Origin: Saccharofermentans sp.
GTDB lineage: Bacteria > Bacillota > Clostridia > Saccharofermentanales > Saccharofermentanaceae
Length of the DNA stretch: 45,063 nucleotides
Direction: 5' to 3'
Assembly: GCA_024695505.1 (NCBI GenBank)
Contig: JAILIB010000020.1
Coordinates: 1-45,063, forward strand
Shown here: positions 7,944 to 17,345 of the stretch, piece by piece
Layout: every line of letters starts with the position of its first letter
Numbering within the stretch: position 1 is the first letter of the stretch
The notes under the pieces: generated by a model
The model's input: only the letters and a program-made list of their open reading frames with translations
The model's database searches: none
What the model was told of the DNA's origin: nothing
Position numbers and translations under genes: made by a program

Positions 7944-9509
7944 TCACTTCGCCAGATACTTAAAGAAGAACGCATCCTGATAATCGTTCGAGATATAGTT
8001 ATGCGTAACGTTCCAGGTATGTTCGGCGTTCTTTATGTTTCCGTAGGATCCGATATCCTCTGCATTGTGAGGCTCACCGGTGAATTCGCTTCCGAGCACA
8101 TAATAGCCCATAACGAATGAAGGATACATCATGAGGATGACGGCAAGCATCGTAAATGCGAGCTTGACGACGTCCTTTTTCTTTCTCTTGAGTTTTTTGC
8201 TGACGATGATCTTGTCCGTGTCATAGAGGTCCTTAAGATAACGCGCAAGAAGGATGCAAAGTACGAACCTTGCCGCCATTGAGCTTCTCATACAGAAGTC
8301 GTTTGCTTCGGTGATCTTGTAGATGGGGATTATCATGAGCTCGATCAGCGAAGCAATAAAAAGCGCTTCCTTCTTTTCGGTCTTCCAGAGTATGACCGCG
8401 GTAGGAACTATCTCGACCGCGATGAACAGGATATAAGTAATGACCGACAGAGCCGGATCGTTGATGAATTCCCAGAAAAATCCCTTTATCGAAGTCGATG
8501 AATGGTTGCCAAGATAGAACGGAGTATAGACCAGCAGGATCGATGCGCATGAGATGAAATTGACGATGCTGAAAATGTTCTTTACTGCATTTGCTGTTCC
8601 GCCCTTTCTCATAGGCTTCGAAAAAGCCCTTACCACTGCCAGCGGGAACAGTCCGATTATTCCCCAGGGTGAATATGCAAAGAGCATTCCGCCGCAAAGG
8701 CCCAAAGACCTCGTGTTGTAAGACATCATTATCAGCGTCACTATAAGCCAGCACGGAACACACTGGTGGAAAACGCTCGTAAGCTCGGCGAAATTGCTCA
8801 TATACGCAAGCACCGGCGCCCAGACCTCCATTCCGTTCCAGCAATCCCATTCCACGAAGCTGTGGACTATGTTCGGCAATACATCAAGACCTGCAAAGCA
8901 GATGTATACAAAAGGCACCGTAAAGCATGCCCTGCCGATGATCTTGCTGACGCCGATAAAAGTGAGGAAGATCCCGACCGCATTCCAGATCATCAGCGCG
9001 AGGTTTGCCGCACCGGTTCCGCCCAGCTTTCCGACGAGAGCCGCAGGGAGCCAGTAAGTAAAGTAATACATAAAGGCATAAGTACCTGACGTCCTGCCTA
9101 TCTCCTTAATAACTTCAGGATTGGTCTGCGTCGAATAATCGTAGATGACCGGCCACTTGTAATTGACCAGATCGTTCATTATCGCCCGCCTGTAAGGGTG
9201 ATCGTTCAACGTGAAGATGAATTCACCGACACCGGACACAAGAGACAGGACGACGGCCGTAACGGCAAAGCCTATCAGATAGCCGAGAGGTATCTTTATA
9301 TCAGTTTCGTTCCTTGAAAGGAGATTCTTCTCCTGATCTTTTGAAGCATCCCTGACCGAGAGTGCAAATGCAAATGCAAACAAAAGCGCCAACGGGATCC
9401 CGATATAGAGCTTCAGGTATCCTGCAAAGAATATGATTATCGGAAGCGCAATAAATCCGAGGCTTACCGCCCAAAAAGCCTTAAAAGGGATCGTTATGAC
9501 TTTCTTCAC
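7944..9509 (-). CDS. Array paralog 1: polytopic GT-C-like membrane protein
   Basis: A 521-residue protein with about 11-12 predicted membrane helices, the last of four tandem paralogs in transcription order. The first long outer loop has Glu96 in SGVGE, Asp103-His104, an Arg pair, then DLVNYKWPVIYDYSTQTNP. Later shared blocks are the FAGLDVLPNIV phrase, NDFCMRSS, and an outer C-terminal tail with GSYGNI that ends FFFKYLAK. An acidic loop after TM2-TM3 followed by a YYFTYWLP helix resembles GT-C membrane glycosyltransferases, which use polyprenyl-linked sugars. I do not recognise a named family, so this is inference. The start is GTG at 9509 with GGAGG 7 bases upstream. It lies 12 bases after paralog 2 and converges on the GtrB-type gene with a 6-base gap. 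Confidence 0.8.
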   Translation of the reverse strand: MKKVITIPFKAFWAVSLGFIALPIIIFFAGYLKLYIGIPLALLFAFAFALSVRDASKDQEKNLLSRNETDIKIPLGYLIGFAVTAVVLSLVSGVGEFIFTLNDHPYRRAIMNDLVNYKWPVIYDYSTQTNPEVIKEIGRTSGTYAFMYYFTYWLPAALVGKLGGTGAANLALMIWNAVGIFLTFIGVSKIIGRACFTVPFVYICFAGLDVLPNIVHSFVEWDCWNGMEVWAPVLAYMSNFAELTSVFHQCVPCWLIVTLIMMSYNTRSLGLCGGMLFAYSPWGIIGLFPLAVVRAFSKPMRKGGTANAVKNIFSIVNFISCASILLVYTPFYLGNHSSTSIKGFFWEFINDPALSVITYILFIAVEIVPTAVILWKTEKKEALFIASLIELMIIPIYKITEANDFCMRSSMAARFVLCILLARYLKDLYDTDKIIVSKKLKRKKKDVVKLAFTMLAVILMMYPSFVMGYYVLGSEFTGEPHNAEDIGSYGNIKNAEHTWNVTHNYISNDYQDAFFFKYLAK

Positions 9510-9521
9510 TTACTGTCCTCC

Positions 9522-11126
9522 TTACGTCTTTCCGAGATAACGGAAAAAGAACGAATCCATATAATCATCAGTATAGAACTGGTTATTGATAACATAAGCA
9601 TACTCTATCGTTCCGTCGGTAGCATATTTAATGTTGCCGAACGAACCGACCATGTCCTTGCGGTCAGGCTCGCCCGTTGCCTGGCTTCCCCCGATGAGGT
9701 AAGCGTTGACGAAGCCCGGGAACATCATGAGTATCACTGTAAGGATAGCAAAGATCAGTCCCACAGTCTTCTTTTTGCCCATCTTCTTTTTCTTCAGAAG
9801 GCGCTCGCAATCTTCATCGTAGAGCTCCCTGAAGAATCCGGCGAGCAAAACGCACATTATTAACCTTGACGGCATGGATGCCCTCATGGCAAAGTCGTTT
9901 ACCCACGTCATCATGTACAAAGGGATCAGCGTCAGGCATATCACGGCACAGCGGTAGAAAGCGTTTTTCTTATAACGCTTGAACAGCACGGCTGATACCG
10001 GCAGGACTTCTATGATAATGAAGCACAGATAGCAGATCACGAATAGTCCTATCGAATCATAGTACTTCCAGGTGAAGCCGTTCTTACCGACAGCTTGGGA
10101 ATTCGCGGAATAAAAGCTTCCGTACATTACCAGCAGGATAACAGCAGGGATAACGTTTGCAGCCGTAAACAGATCCTTTAACGTGCCTTTTACGTCCTGT
10201 CTCAGTTCTTTTCTGAACATCGCGGTAAGGATCACGGGAATGATCCCGAACACTCCGAAAGGCGAATATGCAAAAAGCAGGCCTCCCGTCAGTCCGAAAG
10301 ATCTCGTGTTGACCGACAGCATGATGAGCACGGTAATAAGGAAACAGGGGACGCACTGATGAAAGACGTTTGCAAACTCATTCATGTTACAGTAATACGC
10401 CATATTGGGCACCCAGCCCTCGAGCGAAGTCCAAAGCCTGTAGCCTGTCGCGCTGTGGACCAACGCCGGGATAACGTCGAGGCCTCCGAAGAACATTAAG
10501 AACATCGGCTGTGTCACGCATGCCCTTCCATTTATCTTCGCCATGCCGATCAGTATGAGGAATATGCCAAGAGCGGTCCAGAGCATTAGGAACAAGTCAG
10601 CTGCGATCCTTCCGAAGAGCTTTCCGAAGAGCGCCGCGGGCATCCAGTAAGTGAAGTAGTACATCAGCGCGGTCTTACCGCCCGTCTTGCCTATCTCCTT
10701 GATAACATCGGGATTGGTCTGTGTTGAATAATCGTAAATGACAGGCCACTTGTAAGAAACGAGATCGCTCAATGTCGCACGCCTGATCGCATGATCCTGC
10801 AGCGAATAGATGAACTCACCGACGCCTGAGAACCATGCAAGGAACACGGCGAAAACGGCAAACCCTATCAGGTATTTGAGAGGAATAACGATCTCCTTTG
10901 CGCTTGAAGCGAGTTCAGTCCTCCCTGCCGCAGGCTTCCTGCATTCGAGCACGGCTACGGCCGACAGGGCAGCAAAGCAGAACGCAAAAGGTATTCCGAC
11001 ATACCATCTGAGATACCCGAGGCAGAACACGATGACGGGGATCACAAGAAATCCCACTGCCAGGCCGTACCACATACTGAACGGTATCGTTATTCCCGCT
11101 GATCTTTTAGTGTTTCTTCCGCTCAT
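9522..11126 (-). CDS. Array paralog 2: polytopic GT-C-like membrane protein
   Basis: A 534-residue multi-pass membrane protein, clearly homologous to its three neighbours along its whole length. It has a short basic N-terminal extension (MSGRNTKR) before TM1. It keeps the first-loop signature SGVGE, DH, RRA, YKWPVIYDYSTQTNP, the YYFTYWMP helix, the FGGLDVIPALV phrase, NDFAMRAS and the outer tail GSFGNI that ends FFFRYLGKT. The start ATG overlaps the stop of paralog 3 by four bases (ATGA, 11123-11126), which implies translational coupling. The function is not established; a GT-C glycosyltransferase that moves a lipid-linked sugar onto a surface polymer is the best inference. An O-acyl- or phosphoethanolamine-type transferase is less likely, because I see none of their signatures. 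Confidence 0.8.
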   Translation of the reverse strand: MSGRNTKRSAGITIPFSMWYGLAVGFLVIPVIVFCLGYLRWYVGIPFAFCFAALSAVAVLECRKPAAGRTELASSAKEIVIPLKYLIGFAVFAVFLAWFSGVGEFIYSLQDHAIRRATLSDLVSYKWPVIYDYSTQTNPDVIKEIGKTGGKTALMYYFTYWMPAALFGKLFGRIAADLFLMLWTALGIFLILIGMAKINGRACVTQPMFLMFFGGLDVIPALVHSATGYRLWTSLEGWVPNMAYYCNMNEFANVFHQCVPCFLITVLIMLSVNTRSFGLTGGLLFAYSPFGVFGIIPVILTAMFRKELRQDVKGTLKDLFTAANVIPAVILLVMYGSFYSANSQAVGKNGFTWKYYDSIGLFVICYLCFIIIEVLPVSAVLFKRYKKNAFYRCAVICLTLIPLYMMTWVNDFAMRASMPSRLIMCVLLAGFFRELYDEDCERLLKKKKMGKKKTVGLIFAILTVILMMFPGFVNAYLIGGSQATGEPDRKDMVGSFGNIKYATDGTIEYAYVINNQFYTDDYMDSFFFRYLGKT

Positions 11127-12739
11127 TCCTGCCTGCTTTCCGTTGATCTTGCCAGATACTTGAAGAATATCGTGTCTTCATAGCCGTCTGCTATACGGAG
11201 CATGACGGATTCGGTATATGCCTCGGTCGAATAATAACCGCCCTTTTCCTCGCCCTCAATACGTCCGAACGAACCGATGTCATTCTCATAATGAGGCTCA
11301 CCGGTAAACTCGCTTCCCAATATCAGGATAAGGTCAACGGCGCAGGGGAACGCACATACGACTGCGAGCGCAAGAACAAAAAAGCATTTGACGGATTCCT
11401 TTTTCGGGCGTCTTTTTGCCTTCCTGATCCTCTGCTTGTCCTCCGCGAACATTTCCGCGAGGAGTTCGGTGAACATTACCGAGATGACGAACAGCGCAGG
11501 GAGCGATGCCCTCATCGAGAAATCGTTGAAATAGGAGATCTTGTAAACAGGTATCACAGCGAGCGTGATAAAGGACGCTATGAAAAGCGGTTCCTTCTTC
11601 TGCTTTTTCCAGAGTACGATTACGAACGGAACTACTTCGATGATCATTAAGAGGATCCAGAACAGGATAAACTCGCCGAAGTTTTTGCAGAACGTCCAGG
11701 CTAATCCGCTCTCATCCGAAGCGGAAGTGCCGACCATGTAATAAGGGCCATATGTCCCCAGCATGACGATGCACGCGGCTATCGAGACCGGGTTAAGAAG
11801 CTGAAGGATGACCCTTCCCTTCTTTTCAGGCTGAAGCTGCTTTCTGAACGCGAGCGCCAAAGCAATAGGGATCATGCCTATCGAAGTCCATGGCGAATAC
11901 GCTAAGCTTAAGCTTCCGATGAAACCCGTTGACCTCACGTTTGAAGAAAGCATAAGCATGACCATTAAGACCCAGACCGGAACGCACTGGTTGAATACGT
12001 TTGAAAGTTGAGTGAAATTGCTCATATAGGCAAACGTGGGGAGCCAGTGTTCGATCGCCATAAACCCGTCGTACTGGGTAACCGCATGGATTATATTGGG
12101 AAGTGCGTCAAGTCCCGAGAACGTTATGAATATAACCGGGACAGCCCAAGAGATCCTTCTTATACAAAGCGCTGTACCGACAAGGGTCAGCCACACTCCG
12201 ATAGTCGTCCAGATAAGCAGGAAGACATTACCAGAGGCAACTCCGAAGATCTTTCCGAACAGTGCGGAAGGCATCCAGAAAGTCGTGTAATAGACAAGAG
12301 CGGCATTCCCCTGCGTCTTTCCCAGGACCGCGATGACCCTCGGATTGTACTGTGTGCTGTAATCGTAGATCACGGGCCACTTGTAATTTATGAGGTCGTT
12401 GAAGATCGCCCTTCTGAAAACGTGATCGACCATTGAATAGATATATTCGCCGACGCCTGAAACAAAGACAGTGATAAAGGCGATCACCGCAAGCACCAGA
12501 AGGTACTTCAGCGGCATCTTGAGACCAAGAAAATCGCTCGACTTTCCCGAAAGCTTTCTGTCAGGTCCCTTGCAGAAATCGATGCAGGAATACAAAGCAC
12601 ACCCTGCCATTATCAGGGCAGCAGGTATCCCTATAACAGGCTTCAGATATCCCGCGAGGAAAATGACAACGGGGATCGTGAGGTACAACGCGCATACCGC
12701 GAAAAAAACGTCTCTTCTGACAAGTATCTCCTTCTTCAT
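11123..12739 (-). CDS. Array paralog 3: polytopic GT-C-like membrane protein
   Basis: A 538-residue multi-pass membrane protein of the same family as its neighbours. The loop-1 block is present as SGVGE, DH, RRA and INYKWPVIYDYSTQYNP. It has FSGLDALPNII, NDFSMRAS, and an outer tail with TGEPHYENDIGSFGRI that ends FFKYLARSTESRQE. It is the most divergent at both ends: the tail between GSFG and FFKYL is longer than in the others. The ATG at 12739 has only a modest GGTGA-type binding site about 7 bases upstream. It follows paralog 4 by 12 bases and overlaps paralog 2 by 4. Divergence among the copies at otherwise conserved sites suggests different substrates, but that is inference. Confidence 0.8.
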   Translation of the reverse strand: MKKEILVRRDVFFAVCALYLTIPVVIFLAGYLKPVIGIPAALIMAGCALYSCIDFCKGPDRKLSGKSSDFLGLKMPLKYLLVLAVIAFITVFVSGVGEYIYSMVDHVFRRAIFNDLINYKWPVIYDYSTQYNPRVIAVLGKTQGNAALVYYTTFWMPSALFGKIFGVASGNVFLLIWTTIGVWLTLVGTALCIRRISWAVPVIFITFSGLDALPNIIHAVTQYDGFMAIEHWLPTFAYMSNFTQLSNVFNQCVPVWVLMVMLMLSSNVRSTGFIGSLSLAYSPWTSIGMIPIALALAFRKQLQPEKKGRVILQLLNPVSIAACIVMLGTYGPYYMVGTSASDESGLAWTFCKNFGEFILFWILLMIIEVVPFVIVLWKKQKKEPLFIASFITLAVIPVYKISYFNDFSMRASLPALFVISVMFTELLAEMFAEDKQRIRKAKRRPKKESVKCFFVLALAVVCAFPCAVDLILILGSEFTGEPHYENDIGSFGRIEGEEKGGYYSTEAYTESVMLRIADGYEDTIFFKYLARSTESRQE

Positions 12740-12751
12740 CTATATCACCCG

Positions 12752-14362
12752 TTACTGCCTGGCAAAATACCTGTAGAAGAACTTATTCCTGTAATCGGGA
12801 GCAAAGAACTGTTCTTCAATGGTCTTCGCGTAATGTGCGTCCTGTATGTTGCCGAAGGAACCTATCTTGTCTTTGTTGCTCTCATCTCCGGTGATCGTAC
12901 TGCCGGCTATTACAAACAGATTTACGACGGCCGGGAACATCATGAGGATGACAAGGAGCGTCATTGTCGCGCACCTGGCCCAGGACTTCTTGTCCTTCGG
13001 CTGGTTTTCGGGCGCGAACATTGAAGAATAACAACCCGAGAACATTATGCAGAGCACGAACAGTCCGGGCATAGAGCCCCTCATCGAGAAGTCGTTCATT
13101 TCCGACACGCGGTACAGCGGTACTATGCACAAGGTTATGACCGATGCAATGAAGACCGGATCTTTCTTATACCTGCCGTAGAGCACCGCAGCAAAGGGCA
13201 GTACTTCGATCACGATGAAAAGCAGATATGCGGGTATGAACAAAGCCGGCTGCTCATAGAAAGTCCATGTGAATCCCCTGAACGAGACCGCTCCGGAATT
13301 AGACATGTAATAGCTTCCGAAAAGGACCAGGAGCAGTAACGCGGAAACGATGTTGACCGGGGTAAGGATGTTCAGTATGTCGCGCTTTATGCTGCCGCTC
13401 TTCATTTCCTTGCGGAGCGCTAAACCGATTATGACCGGCAGAAGGCCGAACACTGCCCAGGGAGAATATGCAAAGAGAAGTCCGCCTGTAAGTCCTGCCG
13501 ATCTCATGCTGTGCGACATGAGAAGCAATGCGACTATTAAGAAACACGGAACGATCTGGTTGAAAACGTTGGCAAGTTCGGTGAAGTTCGCCACGTAAGA
13601 TATGCCGGGAACCCATCCTTCAAGCCAGAGCCATGCGTCGTATCCCGTGAAAAAATAGACTATGTTCGGGATAACGTCCAGTCCTGCGAAGAAAACGTAA
13701 AGGAACGGCATCGCGAAAGAGAACCTTTTGTTTATCGCGCACATGGCAATGAAGCCTAAGAAGATGCCTATGGAATTCCAGATAAGGAGCACGATGTTCG
13801 CTGCTTCAAATCCCAACAGCTTGCCGGCTGCTGCTGCGGGAAGCCAGTAAACAAAATAGTACGAGAATGCACGCTCTCCCGAAACGATTCCGAAGATCTT
13901 TATGACTTCAGGATTTGTCTGGGTGTTGTAGTTATAGATGACGGGCCATTCGTAATTCACGAGGTCTCTCAGTATCGCGCGTCTGTAAGGATGGTCCTGA
14001 AGCGTGAAAACGTATTCGCCCACGCCCGTTACAAGCGAAACAACCACTGCGGTTACAGCGAACAATATCAAAAACTTTACGGGAATGTCTATTGCCGAGG
14101 TCTGTTTTTCAAGCCTGCTTCCTTCAGGTCCGTTCATGCATTCCATAATGGAAATGGCGCACATTCCGGCAAAGCAGAGCATGAGAGTGATGCCGATAAG
14201 AGGCCTTAAGTATCCGAGACAGAAAATGATGACCGGCAGCGTGAGAAAGATAAGACATGTGGCATAGAAAGCGCGGTAAGAAACAGACACCGTGCCCGTT
14301 TTCCTGGTCACGCTGTCTTTCCTTTTCGGAGCACTTTTGTCCAGTTGACTGAGTTCCCGCAT
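12752..14362 (-). CDS. Array paralog 4: polytopic GT-C-like membrane protein, first of the array
   Basis: A 536-residue multi-pass membrane protein and the promoter-proximal member of the four-gene array. It has the longest cytoplasmic N-terminal tail (about 28 basic residues). In loop 1 it reads TGVGE, DH, RRA, VNYEWPVIYNYNTQTNP, so two positions that are Lys and Asp in the other three copies are Glu and Asn here. It keeps FAGLDVIPNIV, NDFSMRGS, GSFGNI and a terminal FFYRYFARQ. The ATG at 14362 has a weak AAAGG-type site about 12 bases upstream. A good promoter lies 35-62 bases upstream, overlapping the end of the 809-residue gene, so the array can be expressed apart from the upstream genes. 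Confidence 0.8.
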   Translation of the reverse strand: MRELSQLDKSAPKRKDSVTRKTGTVSVSYRAFYATCLIFLTLPVIIFCLGYLRPLIGITLMLCFAGMCAISIMECMNGPEGSRLEKQTSAIDIPVKFLILFAVTAVVVSLVTGVGEYVFTLQDHPYRRAILRDLVNYEWPVIYNYNTQTNPEVIKIFGIVSGERAFSYYFVYWLPAAAAGKLLGFEAANIVLLIWNSIGIFLGFIAMCAINKRFSFAMPFLYVFFAGLDVIPNIVYFFTGYDAWLWLEGWVPGISYVANFTELANVFNQIVPCFLIVALLLMSHSMRSAGLTGGLLFAYSPWAVFGLLPVIIGLALRKEMKSGSIKRDILNILTPVNIVSALLLLVLFGSYYMSNSGAVSFRGFTWTFYEQPALFIPAYLLFIVIEVLPFAAVLYGRYKKDPVFIASVITLCIVPLYRVSEMNDFSMRGSMPGLFVLCIMFSGCYSSMFAPENQPKDKKSWARCATMTLLVILMMFPAVVNLFVIAGSTITGDESNKDKIGSFGNIQDAHYAKTIEEQFFAPDYRNKFFYRYFARQ

Positions 14363-14396
14363 CTTAATGGCTGCCTTTCGTTAAACAGATAGAATA

Positions 14397-14424
14397 ATTA
14401 TATCCTAATTGACTCATGCGTCAG
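14397..14424 (-). promoter_or_regulatory. Promoter with overlapping dyad, upstream of the four-gene array
   Basis: On the minus strand CTGACG (14419-14424) and TATAAT (14397-14402) are separated by 16 bases. A near-perfect dyad, TGAC-n-CATG-n-GTCA (14410-14423, one mismatched pair), overlaps the -35 box and spacer, as an operator would. The element overlaps the stop codon of the upstream gene. No regulator gene is apparent in the window. Confidence 0.5.
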
Positions 14425-16850
14425 TGCCAGAAAATAAAGAAATCCTCACATCTTTCAAGAAGCGTGGGATACATTTTCGGGAGGTTTCCGCCTTCATTGG
14501 CAATTATCATAAAGAAGACCAGCCCGATAGTCACGATACATGTTACGCATATGATTCCGTAGACAGTCTTTCTCCCTGACTTTCTCATGATCCTCCTCAG
14601 AAGTATCACTCCGAAACAGATGGAAAGGAGCCATGCGAAATCCGAAATGTATCTTATGCAGACTCCCGCACGCGAGAAATTAAACCAGGAAAGGAACAGT
14701 GCGCATATAAGTGTTATCGAAACGAAGCCGTTAAAATTCACAGCTTCGCTTTTCGTTATCCTGCCTTTTGCCTTCATGAAGCCTCCCGGCGTGAAAACGG
14801 CTCCCAGTAAGATAAACGGCAGATTCAAAAGTCCGCAGGAAGGTTCAATGTTCCTGTAAACCTCATAGGTGTTCGCGATAATTCCTCTCGCTTCAAAAAA
14901 CGGGAATGTATCCAACGCGTTGAAAGGCATCAGGAAATAATAGAAGATCGCGGACGGCAGCATTTCAGGAGTGACCTTCAAAGAATGGATGTCACTTACC
15001 GTAAGCTGATAGTTTTCGCCGAAATCGGTAAAAGAACCGAATCTTGCGTAGTTATGCATAAGGATGAGCGCTATTCCGACTAAGACAGGTACGAGGAAGG
15101 CCAGCGCCTCTGAGATCCTGAACCTGAGCTTTCTCTTCCTGTCTAAAAGGACGGCAAAAAACATCGGCAGCATGACCGCAGCACATACCGCTTCCGACGG
15201 GCGTGAACCTGCACAGACGGCAAGAGAAACTCCCGAAAGGAAAAACATGATAAGTCTTTCGGCGTTCTTTTTTGCTGAAACCGCGGCGATACCGAGAGCC
15301 AGAGAAAAACCCATGCCCGCCAGTGCCATTCCGCAGGCAATGTAGTATTTTTCCGAATGGATCATGTTGACATATATGAGACTTGCCGCTGCAACTGTCG
15401 GTATCATGAGAAGATATGCCAAAAGATTCTTTTTGGGTACAAACATCTTAACGGCAGCCATGAATGCGATGATGACCGCGACAACGGCCATTGTTCCGGT
15501 GATGCATGAAGCCGCCGTGTAATTCGGTACACGGTGGGTTATCAGATATATCGGGTAATACAATACATACACCGGAGCCATGCCGAAGTAGCAGTAGTAT
15601 TTCCCGTCCTTGTACGCATAATCCCATCTGTATTGCTGGCTGTTTTCATCCCTTTCGCTCGCATCGTAAGGATTATCCAGGTCCTCTATTCCCTCTTCGA
15701 CCGGAACGTCCAGATAAGGGATCTTTTTCATCGACGAATCAAAAGCAAGCTCGTAGATATCCAGGATCTCCGAAGTGTTCTCGAAGGGGTATTTCTCAAA
15801 CTTAATGTCGTCACGATAATAGAACAGATAAGAAACCCCCGTTGACAGGATAAAGACAAGCGTGATAAGTATCGCGTGGATCTTGTTCGCAGGATCATAT
15901 TCGACGTTATAAAGCTTAAGACAAACGATCCATACGATGGCCGCGGCAACAAAAAACACTGCCAGATATCTGATGAACATGGCTTTATAAACATTACACT
16001 CGGAGACCGTCACCGAATCGACCGTGACATCCTGTCCGATCCCGTCAAAAGAGAGCATGAGAGAGAATACTTCTCCGTACGGCTTCATGAACAAAGTAGT
16101 GTCCCTGAGGCCGGTCACCTCTTTTACATCGGCCGTCCTGTAGGTATATCTTGAGTTTTCATCTTCGATACCCATTCTTAATCTGAATCTCCTGCCCGGT
16201 TCCTTGAGATCTCCTTTGAATCTCACAGTGACCGAATACATGCCGTCAGGAACATCCGGGATCTTGAGATCACAATCAGCCTTTATCCTGATGCTGTCGC
16301 CCGTGAAAGAAACAGCTCCGTCATCATTCTCGACGTCATATTCAAAATCGGGAATGAGATCTTTTCCCTTAACCGTGTACGAATAAGCATTGGCCTTGAG
16401 GCTGTTGAAATTAAACAGAAACAGCTCGGCCGCGATCAGCACATACGAAAGAACGGCTATGATCACGGCAGCCTTGGCGGCTTTCCTTTTCCTCGATCTT
16501 AAAAGATAGAGGATGCAGATGCCGCTGACCATGCTACCCACGGCGAAAAACAGATGACTTACGGGCTCCTTTTCAGTCCCCGGCAATGTGAAAGCCATCC
16601 GCTGCACGATATGGATAGAGGCCATTGAAAACAGGAACTGCAGCAGTGCCGCTGTCCATATCACAAGAAAAGACAAAGCCGATATGCCGGCTTTGTCTTT
16701 CGTGCTGATCTGCCTTAAAAACTCAGGGATCTTAAGTTTGCTGACTTGCGGTTCGCCGAACTTCTTGGTCCGGGAAAGTATCAGTTCCGCGATCGTGACT
16801 AATATCGCTGAAGCAAAAGGCCAAACGACTGTCAGGACCGTATTTGTCAA
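14421..16850 (-). CDS. Large GT-C-like membrane protein with an outer beta-rich domain
   Basis: An 809-residue protein with four N-terminal membrane helices. A predominantly beta-strand, probably extracellular segment of about 130 residues follows (roughly 160-290, including PDVPDGMYSVTVRFKG). It is reminiscent of carbohydrate-binding jelly-roll folds, though I cannot assign one. Another eight or so helices follow. The loop with YRWDYAYKDGKYYCYFGMAP precedes a hydrophobic helix, as in GT-C enzymes. I do not recognise a named family. The start appears to be a TTG at 16850 that overlaps the cyclophilin stop (TTGA) with no obvious binding site, so translation may depend on coupling. The next in-frame Met is about 75 residues in and would remove TM1. 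It sits between cyclophilin and the paralog array on the same strand. Confidence 0.72.
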   Translation of the reverse strand: MTNTVLTVVWPFASAILVTIAELILSRTKKFGEPQVSKLKIPEFLRQISTKDKAGISALSFLVIWTAALLQFLFSMASIHIVQRMAFTLPGTEKEPVSHLFFAVGSMVSGICILYLLRSRKRKAAKAAVIIAVLSYVLIAAELFLFNFNSLKANAYSYTVKGKDLIPDFEYDVENDDGAVSFTGDSIRIKADCDLKIPDVPDGMYSVTVRFKGDLKEPGRRFRLRMGIEDENSRYTYRTADVKEVTGLRDTTLFMKPYGEVFSLMLSFDGIGQDVTVDSVTVSECNVYKAMFIRYLAVFFVAAAIVWIVCLKLYNVEYDPANKIHAILITLVFILSTGVSYLFYYRDDIKFEKYPFENTSEILDIYELAFDSSMKKIPYLDVPVEEGIEDLDNPYDASERDENSQQYRWDYAYKDGKYYCYFGMAPVYVLYYPIYLITHRVPNYTAASCITGTMAVVAVIIAFMAAVKMFVPKKNLLAYLLMIPTVAAASLIYVNMIHSEKYYIACGMALAGMGFSLALGIAAVSAKKNAERLIMFFLSGVSLAVCAGSRPSEAVCAAVMLPMFFAVLLDRKRKLRFRISEALAFLVPVLVGIALILMHNYARFGSFTDFGENYQLTVSDIHSLKVTPEMLPSAIFYYFLMPFNALDTFPFFEARGIIANTYEVYRNIEPSCGLLNLPFILLGAVFTPGGFMKAKGRITKSEAVNFNGFVSITLICALFLSWFNFSRAGVCIRYISDFAWLLSICFGVILLRRIMRKSGRKTVYGIICVTCIVTIGLVFFMIIANEGGNLPKMYPTLLERCEDFFIFWH

Positions 16851-17332
16851 AGCTGTACCGTCATGAATTCGATCCGCTGAGGATCTAAAGGTCTGTCGTT
16901 GTAATCCGTTCTGACAGATGCGATCTTATCTACGACTTCGATACCTTCGATAAGCTTTCCGAAAGCGGCATACTGTCCGTCAAGGCTCGGATACGTCTCA
17001 TGCATGATGAAGAACTGAGAGCCTGCGGAATTCGGATCCATTGCGCGTGCCATGGAGAGAACGCCTCTTGTGTGCTTCAGGTTGTTTGTAAAACCGTTGG
17101 CCGTGAACTCGCCCTTGATAGTGTAGCCGGGACCGCCCATTCCGGTTCCTTCGGGATCTCCGCCCTGGATCATGAATCCGGGAATTACCCTGTGGAAGAT
17201 AAGTCCGTTATAGAAACCCTTGCCTGCAAGGTATACGAAGTTCTTGACCGTCTCGGGCGCGATATCGGGATAGAGCTCCGCCTTCATTACGCCGCCGTCT
17301 TTCATCTGGATGGTTACGATGGGATTTGCCAT
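16847..17332 (-). CDS. Cyclophilin-type peptidyl-prolyl cis-trans isomerase
   Basis: A 161-residue single-domain cyclophilin that catalyses proline isomerisation during protein folding. It has no signal peptide, so it is probably cytoplasmic. The active-site block FHRVIPGFMIQGGD (catalytic Arg and Phe), the GTGMGGPGY loop and SAGSQFFI are all intact, and the length is normal for the short bacterial form. The ATG at 17332 is preceded by AAGGAG at about 10 bases. It lies 13 bases after the nicotinate phosphoribosyltransferase gene and overlaps the start of the large membrane protein gene by 4 bases. Confidence 0.95.
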   Translation of the reverse strand: MANPIVTIQMKDGGVMKAELYPDIAPETVKNFVYLAGKGFYNGLIFHRVIPGFMIQGGDPEGTGMGGPGYTIKGEFTANGFTNNLKHTRGVLSMARAMDPNSAGSQFFIMHETYPSLDGQYAAFGKLIEGIEVVDKIASVRTDYNDRPLDPQRIEFMTVQL

Positions 17333-17345
17333 TTTGTCTTTCTCC

